DNA of 64,000 nucleotides from Pseudothermotoga thermarum DSM 5069 (GTDB lineage: Bacteria; Thermotogota; Thermotogae; Thermotogales; DSM-5069), in the NCBI RefSeq assembly GCF_000217815.1, contig NC_015707.1, positions 124,001 through 188,000 of the forward strand, given 5' to 3'. A model generated the notes under the pieces. It saw only the letters and a program-made list of their open reading frames with translations. It was not told the origin of the DNA and made no database searches. Position 1 is the stretch's first letter. Each line of letters starts with the position of its first letter. Both the position numbers and the translations under genes were made by a program. Positions 47,556 to 56,579 of this stretch are shown here, in pieces.

Positions 47556-50072
47556 ATGTACAGACAGTTGATCGAAAGGTACAAGCAAAAGCCTTTGTCG
47601 GAAAACGCACTCAAGATATTGAAGGAACGTTATTTCTTCAAAAAACCTTCGGGGGAATTCGTTGAAAATTCGTGGTTCGATGTCTGTCGTAGGGTTGCAC
47701 GTGTTGTTGCAGCTGCCGAGCTGATAAACAACCCAAGACTTGAGAAAATGACAGCTGCAGAAAAGCTTGATTTTGTAAGGCAAGTTGAGTCAGACTTCTT
47801 TGACCTTTTGGCGAGCAGGATCTTTTTGCCAAACAGTCCTACGCTGTTCAACGCCGGCATAGGAGCAGATTACGAACTTTTGTACAAGCCACTTGAGCAG
47901 ATGAAACTAGAAGATTACCAAAAAATTCTCGATTCAAGAAACCACTTACACATGCTTTCAGCGTGTTTCGTCGTACCAGTTGAGGACAGCATAGAAGGCA
48001 TTTTCAACGCTGTCAAAGAATTTGCGCTCATCACAAAAGCTGGAGGAGGAATAGGAAGCAATTTCAGCGCACTAAGGCCTAAGGGAAGCTTTGTGGCCGG
48101 AACGCATGGCAAGGCAAGCGGACCTGTTAGCTTCATGCACGTTTTCAACACAGCTGTTTCAATCGTTGAGCAAGGTTACAGACGAAGAGGCGCTTTGATG
48201 GGCATTTTGAACATCGACCATCCAGACATAATGGAGTTCATCGATGCCAAGAAGGGAAACGACGGTGAAAGGGTTTTGAAGTTCTTCAACATCTCTGTTG
48301 GAATACCGATGGACAGGCTGGAAATTTTAAGAATGTACGAGAATGACGAGGAAATAGAGTTAAAACATCCAAAGTGGCATCATCCGACGAAGGTTAAGGT
48401 TCGCGAAATTTTCAAGAAAATGGCGCAGAACGCTTGGGAAACTGGAGATCCCGGTATGGTCTTTCTAGGCGAAATGAACAAATACTACGCACTTTATCCG
48501 TACAGAGAGATCATATCCACAAACCCATGCGGTGAGATAGGTTTGAGTGCATACGAAGCCTGCAATCTGGGCTCGATAGATTTGGCAAAACTGTGCGACG
48601 ATAAGGGTGTATTCGATTGGGAAAGCTTTGCAAAGGTGATAAGAACGGCCGTTCGTTTTTTGGATAACGTCATAGACGTCAACGTTTTTCCAATAGACAA
48701 GATAACCCAAGCTGTAAAGGAATCAAGAAGGCTTGGGCTTGGAATAATGGGATTTGCCGACATGCTTTACAAAATGGAGATCCCTTACAACAGCGAGCAA
48801 GCTCGTTCTTTGGCAAAGAATTTGATGGCTTTCATGGCTCTTCATGCGCATGAAGAGTCTTCAAGGTTGGGACAGGAAAAAGGCAATTTCCCGCTTTTTG
48901 AGTACAGCAGATATCCAAACGGATTTATTCCGTTTTCGATGGATGTGAGCGATTACGACGATGAAATACGCGAACATTTCAACACGATTGCAAAGAAATA
49001 CAAAAGAAATGTTGCTGTTTTGGCCATAGCACCGACTGGGTCGATCTCAAACATCGCGGACACTTCAAGTGGTCTAGAACCGAACTTCTTGCTTGCTTAT
49101 GTGAGGTATGTCAACAAACTTAGCACCAACGAAAGAGAACCTCTTTTCTACGTGAACGAAGTTCTTGCAAAAAAGCTTCCAGAAAATGAGCTTTTAAGGA
49201 TAAGAGATAGACTGATCGAAGAAGGTTCTTTGAGGAACATAGACATCGATGAAAGGTTGAAAAAGATTTTTGTCGTCGCGCACGACATAGATCCTTTGGA
49301 TCATCTTCTCATGCAAGAAGCTTTCCAAAGCTACGTGGACAACAACATATCCAAGACGATAAACGTGCCAAACAGCGCAACAGTGGACGATGTTTTGGAG
49401 ATATACGTTGAGGCTTTGAAGCACAAGATACGTGGGCTGACGGTCTACAGGGATGGATCACTTCAAACCCAGGTTTTAACCTCGGCAAAGGATTTGAAAA
49501 CAAAGGAAGCTCCAAAAGTTCAGTTCTTCATACTCGACGAGAAAAAACGCTTGAGAGCCAGACCAAGGAAAGAAACTTTGAGAAGCGTGACTAGAAAGTA
49601 CAAAACTTCTGCTGGGACAACCTACATAACCGTTTCGTTCGACGATACCGGCGAAGCCATAGAAATCTTTCTTTCAAACGGCACAGAAACAGCTGAAGCA
49701 ATTGGAAGGCTTGCTTCAACTGCTTTGAGAGCTGGTGTATCCGTGGAAGAGATAATAGAACAGCTTTTGAAGGTGAAAGGGGAATACGTAAGAAACGTTG
49801 GACTTGAGATTAAAAAGGCAATAGAAGATTTTGCAACGCTTTGGAACTTGAAACAACCCGTTGAGCACCAGATTATACACATCGACGGAACGATGAAATC
49901 ACCGGAAGAAGTTGAAAAATTCGTTCTTGCAAACAAACTTGAATGGCAAGAGGGATACTATGTTGATCTTGATGGAAACACTTATTGTCCAAGTTGTCTG
50001 TCGAAAAATTCCTTGATAAGAAGCGAAGGATGTGTTTCTTGTAAAGTTTGTGGATGGTCAAAATGCAGTTAA
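47556..50072 (+). CDS. nrdJ: Adenosylcobalamin-dependent (class II) ribonucleotide reductase
   Basis: This enzyme makes deoxyribonucleotides using a B12-derived radical. The 838-residue protein starts at the ATG (47556) behind GGAAGGGGG. FLPNSPTLFNAG opens the catalytic barrel. Cys in HMLSACFVVPVEDS and the radical Cys-x-Glu in STNPCGEIGLSAYEACNLGS are the active-site residues, and APTGSISNIADTSSGLEP follows. Near the C-terminus, residues from about 640 form an extra domain. It ends with a Cys-rich tail (CPSCLSKNSLIRSEGCVSC, then CGWSKC) that may bind zinc or shuttle electrons. It ends at a strong terminator. Confidence 0.93.
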   Translation: MYRQLIERYKQKPLSENALKILKERYFFKKPSGEFVENSWFDVCRRVARVVAAAELINNPRLEKMTAAEKLDFVRQVESDFFDLLASRIFLPNSPTLFNAGIGADYELLYKPLEQMKLEDYQKILDSRNHLHMLSACFVVPVEDSIEGIFNAVKEFALITKAGGGIGSNFSALRPKGSFVAGTHGKASGPVSFMHVFNTAVSIVEQGYRRRGALMGILNIDHPDIMEFIDAKKGNDGERVLKFFNISVGIPMDRLEILRMYENDEEIELKHPKWHHPTKVKVREIFKKMAQNAWETGDPGMVFLGEMNKYYALYPYREIISTNPCGEIGLSAYEACNLGSIDLAKLCDDKGVFDWESFAKVIRTAVRFLDNVIDVNVFPIDKITQAVKESRRLGLGIMGFADMLYKMEIPYNSEQARSLAKNLMAFMALHAHEESSRLGQEKGNFPLFEYSRYPNGFIPFSMDVSDYDDEIREHFNTIAKKYKRNVAVLAIAPTGSISNIADTSSGLEPNFLLAYVRYVNKLSTNEREPLFYVNEVLAKKLPENELLRIRDRLIEEGSLRNIDIDERLKKIFVVAHDIDPLDHLLMQEAFQSYVDNNISKTINVPNSATVDDVLEIYVEALKHKIRGLTVYRDGSLQTQVLTSAKDLKTKEAPKVQFFILDEKKRLRARPRKETLRSVTRKYKTSAGTTYITVSFDDTGEAIEIFLSNGTETAEAIGRLASTALRAGVSVEEIIEQLLKVKGEYVRNVGLEIKKAIEDFATLWNLKQPVEHQIIHIDGTMKSPEEVEKFVLANKLEWQEGYYVDLDGNTYCPSCLSKNSLIRSEGCVSCKVCGWSKCS

Positions 50073-50094
50073 AGCGGGGCTAACTGCCCCGCTT
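50072..50094 (+). terminator. Terminator after nrdJ
   Basis: AAGCGGGGC / GCCCCGCTT stem with loop TAACT, beginning at the nrdJ stop and followed by GTTTTTTGG. Confidence 0.8.
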
Positions 50095-50105
50095 GTTTTT
50101 TGGTT

Positions 50106-50780
50106 TCAAAGATGATGAACTTGCTCAATTGTAGCTTCAGGATGATAGTACAACAAGCTGATTGCAACAACTTTGCCAGAGTAATCTGAAAAAACGAGAG
50201 TTCTTTTTATTCCAATCGTTTCTTCTGCAATCTGAAGGGATTTGCAAATATTCTTGTTGATCTTCTCAATTGAGATTTTTTCGTTGATTACCGCTATTTT
50301 GTCTGACTGCGAGAGAAAATCAGTTGGATGCTGTGTCAATTGCTTTTGGTTTAAAAGCTTTAAAACGTTTGGACAAGCAACTGGATCTACATGACATTTT
50401 TCAAAGCAAACGGGTTTTTCGTCGCTCAACCAAAGAATTTCAAAGGTTGCAATGGGAATTTCTTCGTCGAACATTTTGTCTTCCAATTTTTGAACGTCGC
50501 TCAAATAACTCTTCAGCAATTTGAAATGCCACAAGTTGCTCATAAAACCAAGCAGAACCTTTTTTGGTTCAAAAACAACGAAGGTACCGCGCCCTTTGAT
50601 CCTGCGCACGATACCTTCGTCAGCAAGCTGCTTCATAGCTTTTCTTACCGCTTGCCTTCCAACTCCATAGGATTGAGCAAGTTTTTCTTCTTCGGGAAGT
50701 TTTTCACCTTTTTTGTAGAAACCAAGCTCAATTTTCTTCTTCAAATCGGAGTAAATAGCCTGCGATAGGTCCGCTCGCAA
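50106..50780 (-). CDS. GntR-family regulator with UTRA-like ligand domain
   Basis: This 224-residue regulator has an N-terminal GntR winged helix (SQAIYSDLKKKIELG, EEEKLAQSYGVGRQAVRKAMKQLADEGIVRR, then KGRGTFV). The C-terminal part (about residues 80-224) is weakly similar to UTRA sensor domains (FEILWLSDEKPVCFEKCHVDP). The start is a TTG behind GAGGAGGAG, because the nearby ATG is out of frame. It begins seven bases after the DUF1292 stop, so the two are coupled. The effector is unknown. Confidence 0.78.
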   Translation of the reverse strand: MRADLSQAIYSDLKKKIELGFYKKGEKLPEEEKLAQSYGVGRQAVRKAMKQLADEGIVRRIKGRGTFVVFEPKKVLLGFMSNLWHFKLLKSYLSDVQKLEDKMFDEEIPIATFEILWLSDEKPVCFEKCHVDPVACPNVLKLLNQKQLTQHPTDFLSQSDKIAVINEKISIEKINKNICKSLQIAEETIGIKRTLVFSDYSGKVVAISLLYYHPEATIEQVHHL

Positions 50781-50786
50781 GCTTCA

Positions 50787-51134
50787 TTACTCCTCCTCTT
50801 CGTCCTCGTGATGTTCATGATCATGTTCATTGAGGAACAACATGCTTTGTAGTTCTTCGTCTTTTTCTAGTAGCTCATTCCAAGCTTTGGAAACTTTTTC
50901 GAATTCTTCCTCAGATTCTATTGAATCTACGAAAATTCCACCATTTTCATCCTCTCTGACTGCAAACGGGTAAATTTCTCCAAAATCTTGGATGTTTCCG
51001 TCTTCGTCAACCATGATTTCTTCGCAGATCCAATACTTTTTCATGCCATCGTCGATTTCCGCAAGGATGACGAAGTGATGCTCTTGTCCATCTTCGTCGG
51101 TCAGGACAAAGACTTCAAAATCCTCTCTGTTCAT
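50787..51134 (-). CDS. DUF1292-family protein with His/Glu-rich tail
   Basis: This 115-residue protein has the DUF1292 core (VFVLTDEDGQEHHFVILAEI, YWICEEIMVDEDGN, PFAVREDENGG). Its function is unknown in any family member. The last 17 residues are almost all His, Asp and Glu (NEHDHEHHEDEEEE), which could bind metal. It is cotranscribed with a GntR/UTRA regulator. The ATG follows AAAGGAG. Confidence 0.75.
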   Translation of the reverse strand: MNREDFEVFVLTDEDGQEHHFVILAEIDDGMKKYWICEEIMVDEDGNIQDFGEIYPFAVREDENGGIFVDSIESEEEFEKVSKAWNELLEKDEELQSMLFLNEHDHEHHEDEEEE

Positions 51135-51165
51135 ACAAACTCAACTCCTTTCAGACTAAACTTTC

Positions 51166-51182
51166 CCCACAAACTTTGTGGG
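51166..51182. repeat. Inverted repeat upstream of the DUF1292 gene
   Basis: Perfect CCCACAAA-C-TTTGTGGG, 32-48 bases before the DUF1292 start codon. The half-site TTTGTGGG recurs at about 51224-51231. It may be an operator for the linked GntR regulator. Confidence 0.45.
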
Positions 51183-51283
51183 CGACAATTAACGCAAACA
51201 ATAGGATATCACAAAAACCAAAATTTTGTGGGAATATTTGCTGTTGTAAAACAATGATAACACACTTTTTGAAAAAACGCCAC

Positions 51284-51343
51284 TTGATTTGGAGGAAGAT
51301 TTTTATAAAATAATTTCGGATGGTATCGAAAAAATTTCGAAAT
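51284..51343 (+). promoter_or_regulatory. Promoter and operator of the BMP-family transporter operon
   Basis: TTGATT at 51284-51289, 16 bases, then TAAAAT at 51306-51311. Directly downstream lies TCGAAA-AAA-TTTCGA at 51326-51340, which overlaps a perfect ATTTCGAAAT palindrome at 51334-51343. A further ATTTCG half-site is at 51313-51318. The location over the transcription start suits a repressor, most simply the RpiR-type protein encoded by the fifth gene of the operon. Confidence 0.5.
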
Positions 51344-51384
51344 CCTAGTATTCCTACACATTTCATTATACAGGAGGTGGTGTT

Positions 51385-52365
51385 GTGAAAAAACTGACGG
51401 TTTTTGCTGTCCTTCTTTTTGCCATCAGTACCTTTGCATTCCGTGCGGCTTTGTTGATCACAGGGGAAGTTGCAGGTAACGCCATTTACGAGCTTGCCGT
51501 CGAAGGTGCCAAGAAAGCTTCGCAGGAATTTGGCTTTGAGCTGCAAGTTGTCGAAGGTGGATATAACATGGCAAGGTGGGAGCCTACTTTGCTCAGTTTG
51601 GCGGCAACGGGCAAATACGACGTTATAGTTACGTTCACCGAGGGTATGCCAAAGAGTGTTGAAAAAGCTGCAAAACTTTATCCGAAACAAAAGTTCGTCC
51701 TTGTGGATGGGGTTGCACCAACTCTTCCAAATGTTTTTTCGCTTGCGTTCAAGGATGAAGAAATGACCTTTCTTGCAGGATACTTTGCCGGTTTGGTGAC
51801 AAAAAGCGATATGCCAGGCGCAAATCCGGATTTGAAAGTAGGTTTGATAGCAGGGGACATTTATCCAGCTATGGTTAACAAGATGAAACCAGCCTACGAA
51901 AGAGCGGCAAAAATGGTTGATGAAAGGATAGAGGTTGTCTTCTCGGTCGTTGGAAGTTGGGCTGATCCTGCCAAGGGGGCAGAACTTGCACGAGCTCAAT
52001 TTTCTCAGGGTGTTGATGTGATATTGTTGATATGTGGTGGAAGTGGAATGGGTGCGATACAAACGGCAAAGCAAATGGGTAAATACGTGATAGGCGTTGA
52101 TGCGAATTATATATCCGTTGCACCTGGAACAATTTTGGCCTGCGCTTTGAAAAAGATTGATCGAGCCGTTTACGATGTTTTGAAAAGAGCATACTTGAAC
52201 AGTTTGCCGTATGGAACTGTAGAAATCTGGGGGGTTAAGGAAGGCGCAATAAGCTTTACTTTCGACGATGAAAACTACAAAAAATTCGTGCCGGAATACA
52301 TACAAAAGGAGATGATCAGGGTTTACCAAGATCTTGTTGAAGGAAAGATTTCTGCCTTACCATGA
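51385..52365 (+). CDS. BMP/Med-family substrate-binding protein
   Basis: This 326-residue receptor of an ABC importer belongs to the family of TmpC/PnrA nucleoside-binding proteins. A signal peptide (residues 1-17) ends in TFAF, with no lipobox Cys. Family features are VVEGGYNMARWEPTLLSLAATGKYDVIVTF, LVDG, FLAGYFAGLVTKS, VGLIAGD and the ribose-site region VVGSWADPAKGAELARAQFSQGVDVILL. BMP proteins usually carry purine nucleosides. Here the operon also has an FGGY kinase and an RpiR regulator, which points to a sugar or polyol ligand, or to nucleoside-derived sugar use. The GTG follows GGAGGTGG. Confidence 0.85.
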   Translation: MKKLTVFAVLLFAISTFAFRAALLITGEVAGNAIYELAVEGAKKASQEFGFELQVVEGGYNMARWEPTLLSLAATGKYDVIVTFTEGMPKSVEKAAKLYPKQKFVLVDGVAPTLPNVFSLAFKDEEMTFLAGYFAGLVTKSDMPGANPDLKVGLIAGDIYPAMVNKMKPAYERAAKMVDERIEVVFSVVGSWADPAKGAELARAQFSQGVDVILLICGGSGMGAIQTAKQMGKYVIGVDANYISVAPGTILACALKKIDRAVYDVLKRAYLNSLPYGTVEIWGVKEGAISFTFDDENYKKFVPEYIQKEMIRVYQDLVEGKISALP

Positions 52366-53867
52366 AAACTTACGCCGTTGAAATGCTGGATGTTCACAAG
52401 ACTTTTTATTCTTCTGGAGTGAGGGCGCTTTGCGGCGCCTCACTCTTTGTTGAAGAAGGCACCGTACACGCTCTTCTTGGTGAAAATGGTGCTGGCAAGA
52501 CGACTTTGATGAGAATCTTACTTGGTCTTGAAAGACCAGACAGAGGTATCATTAGGGTTTTCGGTAAAGATTTTTCAGCGAAAAGTCCAAAGGATGCCTT
52601 TAAAATGGGGATAACCATGGTTCATCAAAACGTGTCGTTGGTCGATGAATTGACCGTCCTTGAAAACATCGTGGTTGGGCAAGAACCAACGAGATTTTTC
52701 TGGAACGACAAAAAATCCAGGCATATTTTGCTTGAAACAATGCGAAAAACAGGGCTTTACATCGATGTAGACGAACGTGTGGGAAAACTGTCACTTGCGG
52801 AAAAGCAAAAAGTCGAGATTCTCAAGGCTTTGTACCGTGGTGCTAAAGTAATCGTGCTGGATGAGCCAACAGCTTACCTTTCGGAGGAAGACAGTCTTAA
52901 GTTTTACGAACTTATCAGAAAACTGAAACAATCAAACCACACCATAATCTTGATAACCCACAACGTTGACGATGTTCTTGCCGTTGCCGACAAAGTGACA
53001 GTTCTAAGGGGAGGATTCAGTGTACTTTCAGAAGATGTAAAGCTTTTGACAAAAGAGCAATTGATCAACGCCATGGTGGGAGAATACGAACCAGTGCATA
53101 TTCAAAGAGTTTCACAAAAAGGTCCTTTGCTTTTAAAAGTGGAAAAGCTTTTCAACGAAAAGCTGAAAGATGTTTCCTTCTCAATTCATTTTGGCGAGAT
53201 AGTTGGCTTGGTTGGTTTTACCGGTAGTGGTCAAAAAGAACTTTTTGAAACCATTATGGGTTTAAGAAAGGTTTCTTCGGGTAAAATCATTTTTCAGGAT
53301 GTGCAAATAGAGAATCTTTCAACGTCGAAGATTCGAAAACTTGGCATATCCTACATTCCAGAAAATAGAATGGAGGAAGGTCTTTCGCTCAAAAATTCAA
53401 TCTTTGACAATGTTATAGCCACCAAGTACGAGGATTTTGAGAAAAATGGTTGGTTAGTTCAAAGTGAGTGCGAAAACTTTGCAAAAAATGTCGTAAACTT
53501 CTTCGATGTCAAAATCAACTCGCTCAAGTTGCCTGCCAAAGTTTTATCTGGAGGAAATCTTCAAAGACTTGTGATAGCAAGAGAATGCTATGTCAAACCA
53601 AAGCTTCTTTTGGCCCATGAACCAACGGCTGGTTTGGATGTGAGATCAAGTTGGAGGTTTTACAAGATTTTGGAGGAATTGAAAAGCTCAAATAGTGCAG
53701 TTATGATCGCCTCTTCTGATTACGATGAGATGATAAAGATATGCGATAGATTTCTTTTCATCCATCAGGGTAAAATCGTTGGAGAACTTGAAAACAAGAA
53801 CCTGACCAAAAAAGATCTTTTCACGACTCTTTTAAATACCACGACAAAAAGCGGGGGAAAGCCTTGA
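52362..53867 (+). CDS. Sugar/nucleoside ABC transporter ATPase, two-domain (RbsA/NupO-like)
   Basis: This 501-residue ATPase has two nucleotide-binding domains. The first has Walker A GENGAGKTTLM and Walker B VIVLDEPTAYL, but its signature reads KLSLAEKQKVEILKAL instead of LSGGQ. The second has a degenerate Walker A (GFTGSGQKELFE) but an intact signature LSGGNLQRLVIAREC and AHEPTAGLDV. Such asymmetry is usual in this family. It overlaps the receptor gene and the permease gene by four bases each. Confidence 0.88.
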   Translation: MKTYAVEMLDVHKTFYSSGVRALCGASLFVEEGTVHALLGENGAGKTTLMRILLGLERPDRGIIRVFGKDFSAKSPKDAFKMGITMVHQNVSLVDELTVLENIVVGQEPTRFFWNDKKSRHILLETMRKTGLYIDVDERVGKLSLAEKQKVEILKALYRGAKVIVLDEPTAYLSEEDSLKFYELIRKLKQSNHTIILITHNVDDVLAVADKVTVLRGGFSVLSEDVKLLTKEQLINAMVGEYEPVHIQRVSQKGPLLLKVEKLFNEKLKDVSFSIHFGEIVGLVGFTGSGQKELFETIMGLRKVSSGKIIFQDVQIENLSTSKIRKLGISYIPENRMEEGLSLKNSIFDNVIATKYEDFEKNGWLVQSECENFAKNVVNFFDVKINSLKLPAKVLSGGNLQRLVIARECYVKPKLLLAHEPTAGLDVRSSWRFYKILEELKSSNSAVMIASSDYDEMIKICDRFLFIHQGKIVGELENKNLTKKDLFTTLLNTTTKSGGKP

Positions 53868-54859
53868 GAACTTATCTAACGAATTTGATCACGCTGCTTT
53901 TGGCCATCTTTTTTGGAATGGTTGTGCTTTGGACAGTCAGCAAGGCACCAATTATTGCCATAGAATCTTTTTTCTTACTTCCTCTTCGAAACTTTTACTT
54001 TCTATCGCAAATTTTAGTTGGAGCAGTTCCCTTGATTTTCACAGGACTTGCCGCCTTCTGTTCATTTTCTGCCGGTGTTTTCAACATAGGATTGGAAGGG
54101 CAACTTTACTTTGCAACGCTTGCAGGCACCTTTGTGGCGCTACATTTAAAGGGTTTCCAAGCAGTTTTTTTCGCACTTTTAGTTGCTTTCATCGTTGGAT
54201 CTGCTGTTGCCAGCCTGTCGGCCTTTTTGAAGATAAAACTCAACATCGATGAACTCATAACGACTTTTTTAGTAAGTAACGGCTTGATACACGTGACAAA
54301 CTTTCTTTTGAACACTTATCTGAGAGATCCAATGGCTGCTCTGTCTGCAACAAAGTATCTTCACGTTGAAGTTTTGACGATCCCAGGGCTTAACGTTCAC
54401 GTTGGATTTTTGGTGGCAATTCTTCTTGCCATCTGGCTTCAAATGGTTTTTGAAAAGAGTGTGCTTGGCTATCAAATGCGGTTGGTCGGAGGAAACGTTG
54501 TTTTTTCAAGATATGCCGGAATAGATGTTGAAAAAACGTGGTGGATTGCCTTTGCGTTGAGTGGGGGCCTGGCTGCACTCGGTGGAATGGTGGATGTACT
54601 GGCTGTGCATGGAAGGATGATAAGAGGTTTTTCGTTTGGCTATGGTTGGAACGGTATAGCGGTTGCGCTTCTTGCCAAAAACAAACCGTTTTTTGTGATT
54701 TTCAGTGCGCTGTTTTTCTCTTATCTTGAAACGGGAGCCCAAATTGCCTCGATATTTGCCGACGTTACACCGGAGATAGCAAGACTGGTTCAAGCCAGTG
54801 TATTTTACCTTGTTACCGCGGAGGCTTTGGCGAGTTTGAAAAGGAGAGTTTCAAAATGA
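53864..54859 (+). CDS. ABC transporter permease (BMP-system, NupP-like)
   Basis: This 331-residue permease has eight or more hydrophobic segments. It contains the family stretch AFCSFSAGVFNIGLEGQLY and an ATPase-contact loop near VVFSRYAGIDVEKTWWIAFAL. The TTG start overlaps the upstream stop (TTGA) and follows GGGGGAAAG. It forms the channel with the next gene product. Confidence 0.85.
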   Translation: MRTYLTNLITLLLAIFFGMVVLWTVSKAPIIAIESFFLLPLRNFYFLSQILVGAVPLIFTGLAAFCSFSAGVFNIGLEGQLYFATLAGTFVALHLKGFQAVFFALLVAFIVGSAVASLSAFLKIKLNIDELITTFLVSNGLIHVTNFLLNTYLRDPMAALSATKYLHVEVLTIPGLNVHVGFLVAILLAIWLQMVFEKSVLGYQMRLVGGNVVFSRYAGIDVEKTWWIAFALSGGLAALGGMVDVLAVHGRMIRGFSFGYGWNGIAVALLAKNKPFFVIFSALFFSYLETGAQIASIFADVTPEIARLVQASVFYLVTAEALASLKRRVSK

Positions 54860-55722
54860 TGGAGCTTTTAAAGATGACTTTCACCGCATCGGTGCCGATT
54901 GTTCTTGCCGGACTTGGTGGGCTCTTCACAAACGTGACAAACACTTTGAACATAGGTTTGGAAGGTTTGATGCTTCTTTCTGCTTTCTTGACACTTCTTT
55001 TTGCTCAGAACACATCGAGTCTTTTGGTTGGAATACTTCTCAGCTGCTTGGTTTGTGTAGGCTTTTCCTTGTTGATGATTTTTCTTCACTTGAAGTTGAA
55101 AACCAACCTTTTCGTTGTCGGTTTGGCGACCAACCTTATGGCAGCAGGTTTGACGGTTTTTCTTGCCGCTCAAATTTTTGGAACAAAAGGTACAATATTC
55201 TTTGAGAAATTGCCGGATGTTCCGACTTTGAAGTTGAAAGGTATTCCGATTTTGGAATTTTTCGATGGTTTTGGGGTATTCGAAGCTGCTGCCGTACTCT
55301 GTACGATAATGTGTTGGATAATTTTGAAAAAGACAAACTTTGGATACCGCATGAAAGTGGTGGGAAAAGGTTTTGAGCTGGCAAGAAGGTTTGGAATAAA
55401 TCCAGAAAGTAACTTGATCTGGGTGTACACGATCTGTGGAATCTTGTGCGCACTTGCTGGTGCTTCTTTGTCTTTGCCGATCAAAGCTTTTGTAACGGGC
55501 ATGACCAACGGTAGAGGTTGGATTTCACTTGTGGCAGTTATAATAGCCAAGGACAGTGCTTGGAAGCTTTTTGTGGCAGCCGTTGTATTTGGATTCGCCT
55601 CGGCACTGACGAACTTTCTTCAAGTTTTGTCTCATCTTCCGCAGGAGTTCTTACTTTCCTTCCCGTTTTTCTTCACACTGCTTGTTTTGATAATTTATTC
55701 AAAAGGAAGTGGATCGAAATGA
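54856..55722 (+). CDS. ABC transporter permease (BMP-system, NupQ-like)
   Basis: This 288-residue second permease has TNTLNIGLEGLMLLSAFL near residue 30, typical of the family, and the coupling loop RMKVVGKGFELARRFGINPE. The ATG overlaps the previous stop (ATGA). It is followed by the regulator gene, again with a four-base overlap. Confidence 0.85.
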   Translation: MMELLKMTFTASVPIVLAGLGGLFTNVTNTLNIGLEGLMLLSAFLTLLFAQNTSSLLVGILLSCLVCVGFSLLMIFLHLKLKTNLFVVGLATNLMAAGLTVFLAAQIFGTKGTIFFEKLPDVPTLKLKGIPILEFFDGFGVFEAAAVLCTIMCWIILKKTNFGYRMKVVGKGFELARRFGINPESNLIWVYTICGILCALAGASLSLPIKAFVTGMTNGRGWISLVAVIIAKDSAWKLFVAAVVFGFASALTNFLQVLSHLPQEFLLSFPFFFTLLVLIIYSKGSGSK

Positions 55723-56579
55723 CAGGACAAAAAAGCCTTTTTCAGGTTATACGCGATCAACTGCCAAATTTGAGCGAAAGTTTGAGAAACATAGCGACGT
55801 TTTTCATACAAAATCCAGACTTGGTTTTGAAGATGAACATAGTTGAGCTCGCAAAAGCGGCAAATGTTTCTCCCTCAACTGTTTTTGACTTTGCCAAAAA
55901 GCTTGGTTACTCTGGATTTAGAGAGTTGAAAATAGCGCTTGCCCAAGAACTTCAACTTTTCCACTCTCTGAAGCTCGATGAAGAAAAACTATCTTCGGTT
56001 GCAAAGAATTTTTTGCCCTTTGTCTTTGAAAACATCTCAGAATCCTTTCAATTGATAGAGAAAGAATCGATAGAAAAAGCGGCAAAAGCGATATTGAAAA
56101 GCAATGTGGTTGAAATTCTTTCATACGGTTTTGACTCCATAGCCGGAAAGGATCTTTTTTTGAAATTGAAACAACTTGGTTTTCAAGTTAACTTCTTTGA
56201 CAACCCCTTTCTCCAGAGTATTTCCACCTCTAATCTTCCTGAGAACTCTTGCGTGGTTGCGATATCCAGCAGCTATTCTTCGACGGATATGCTGGATGCA
56301 ATGATGTTTGCAAAAAAAGCCAAAGCAACTGTCGTGGCAATTGCTCCACCTGGTTCAAAAATTGCCGAAAACTGCGACATATTGATTCCATCGTATGTTC
56401 AAAACGAACTTCTTTCGGAAGGTGGAATTTTGACAAAATATCTTCAACTTTTCATCGTAGACACCTTGTTCATAACTTTGATGGAGTTGGAAAAGGAGAA
56501 AATGGTTCAAAAATACAAACACTTTGAACAAGTGCTTTTCTTCAAGCGCCAAAGAAGGGGAGATAAAGGTGTCGTCTGA
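55719..56579 (+). CDS. RpiR/MurR-family transcriptional regulator
   Basis: This regulator has 286 residues. Residues 1-77 form the RpiR helix-turn-helix (SLRNIATFFIQNPDLVLKMN, ELAKAANVSPSTVFDFAKKLGYSGFRELK). Residues 110-260 form a SIS sugar-phosphate isomerase-like sensor domain (SYGFDSIAGKDLFLKLKQLG, VVAISSSYSSTDMLDAMMFAKKAKATVVAI). The ATG at 55719 overlaps the permease stop, so the 67 upstream codons of the frame are not used. It likely senses a phosphosugar made by the linked kinase and controls this operon. Confidence 0.86.
   Translation: MTGQKSLFQVIRDQLPNLSESLRNIATFFIQNPDLVLKMNIVELAKAANVSPSTVFDFAKKLGYSGFRELKIALAQELQLFHSLKLDEEKLSSVAKNFLPFVFENISESFQLIEKESIEKAAKAILKSNVVEILSYGFDSIAGKDLFLKLKQLGFQVNFFDNPFLQSISTSNLPENSCVVAISSSYSSTDMLDAMMFAKKAKATVVAIAPPGSKIAENCDILIPSYVQNELLSEGGILTKYLQLFIVDTLFITLMELEKEKMVQKYKHFEQVLFFKRQRRGDKGVV

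Noticed and set aside
51151-52329. 392-codon minus-strand frame over the BMP receptor gene
   Set aside because: It is a shadow of a well-supported gene with biased third positions. The product is rich in Cys, His and Phe and resembles nothing.
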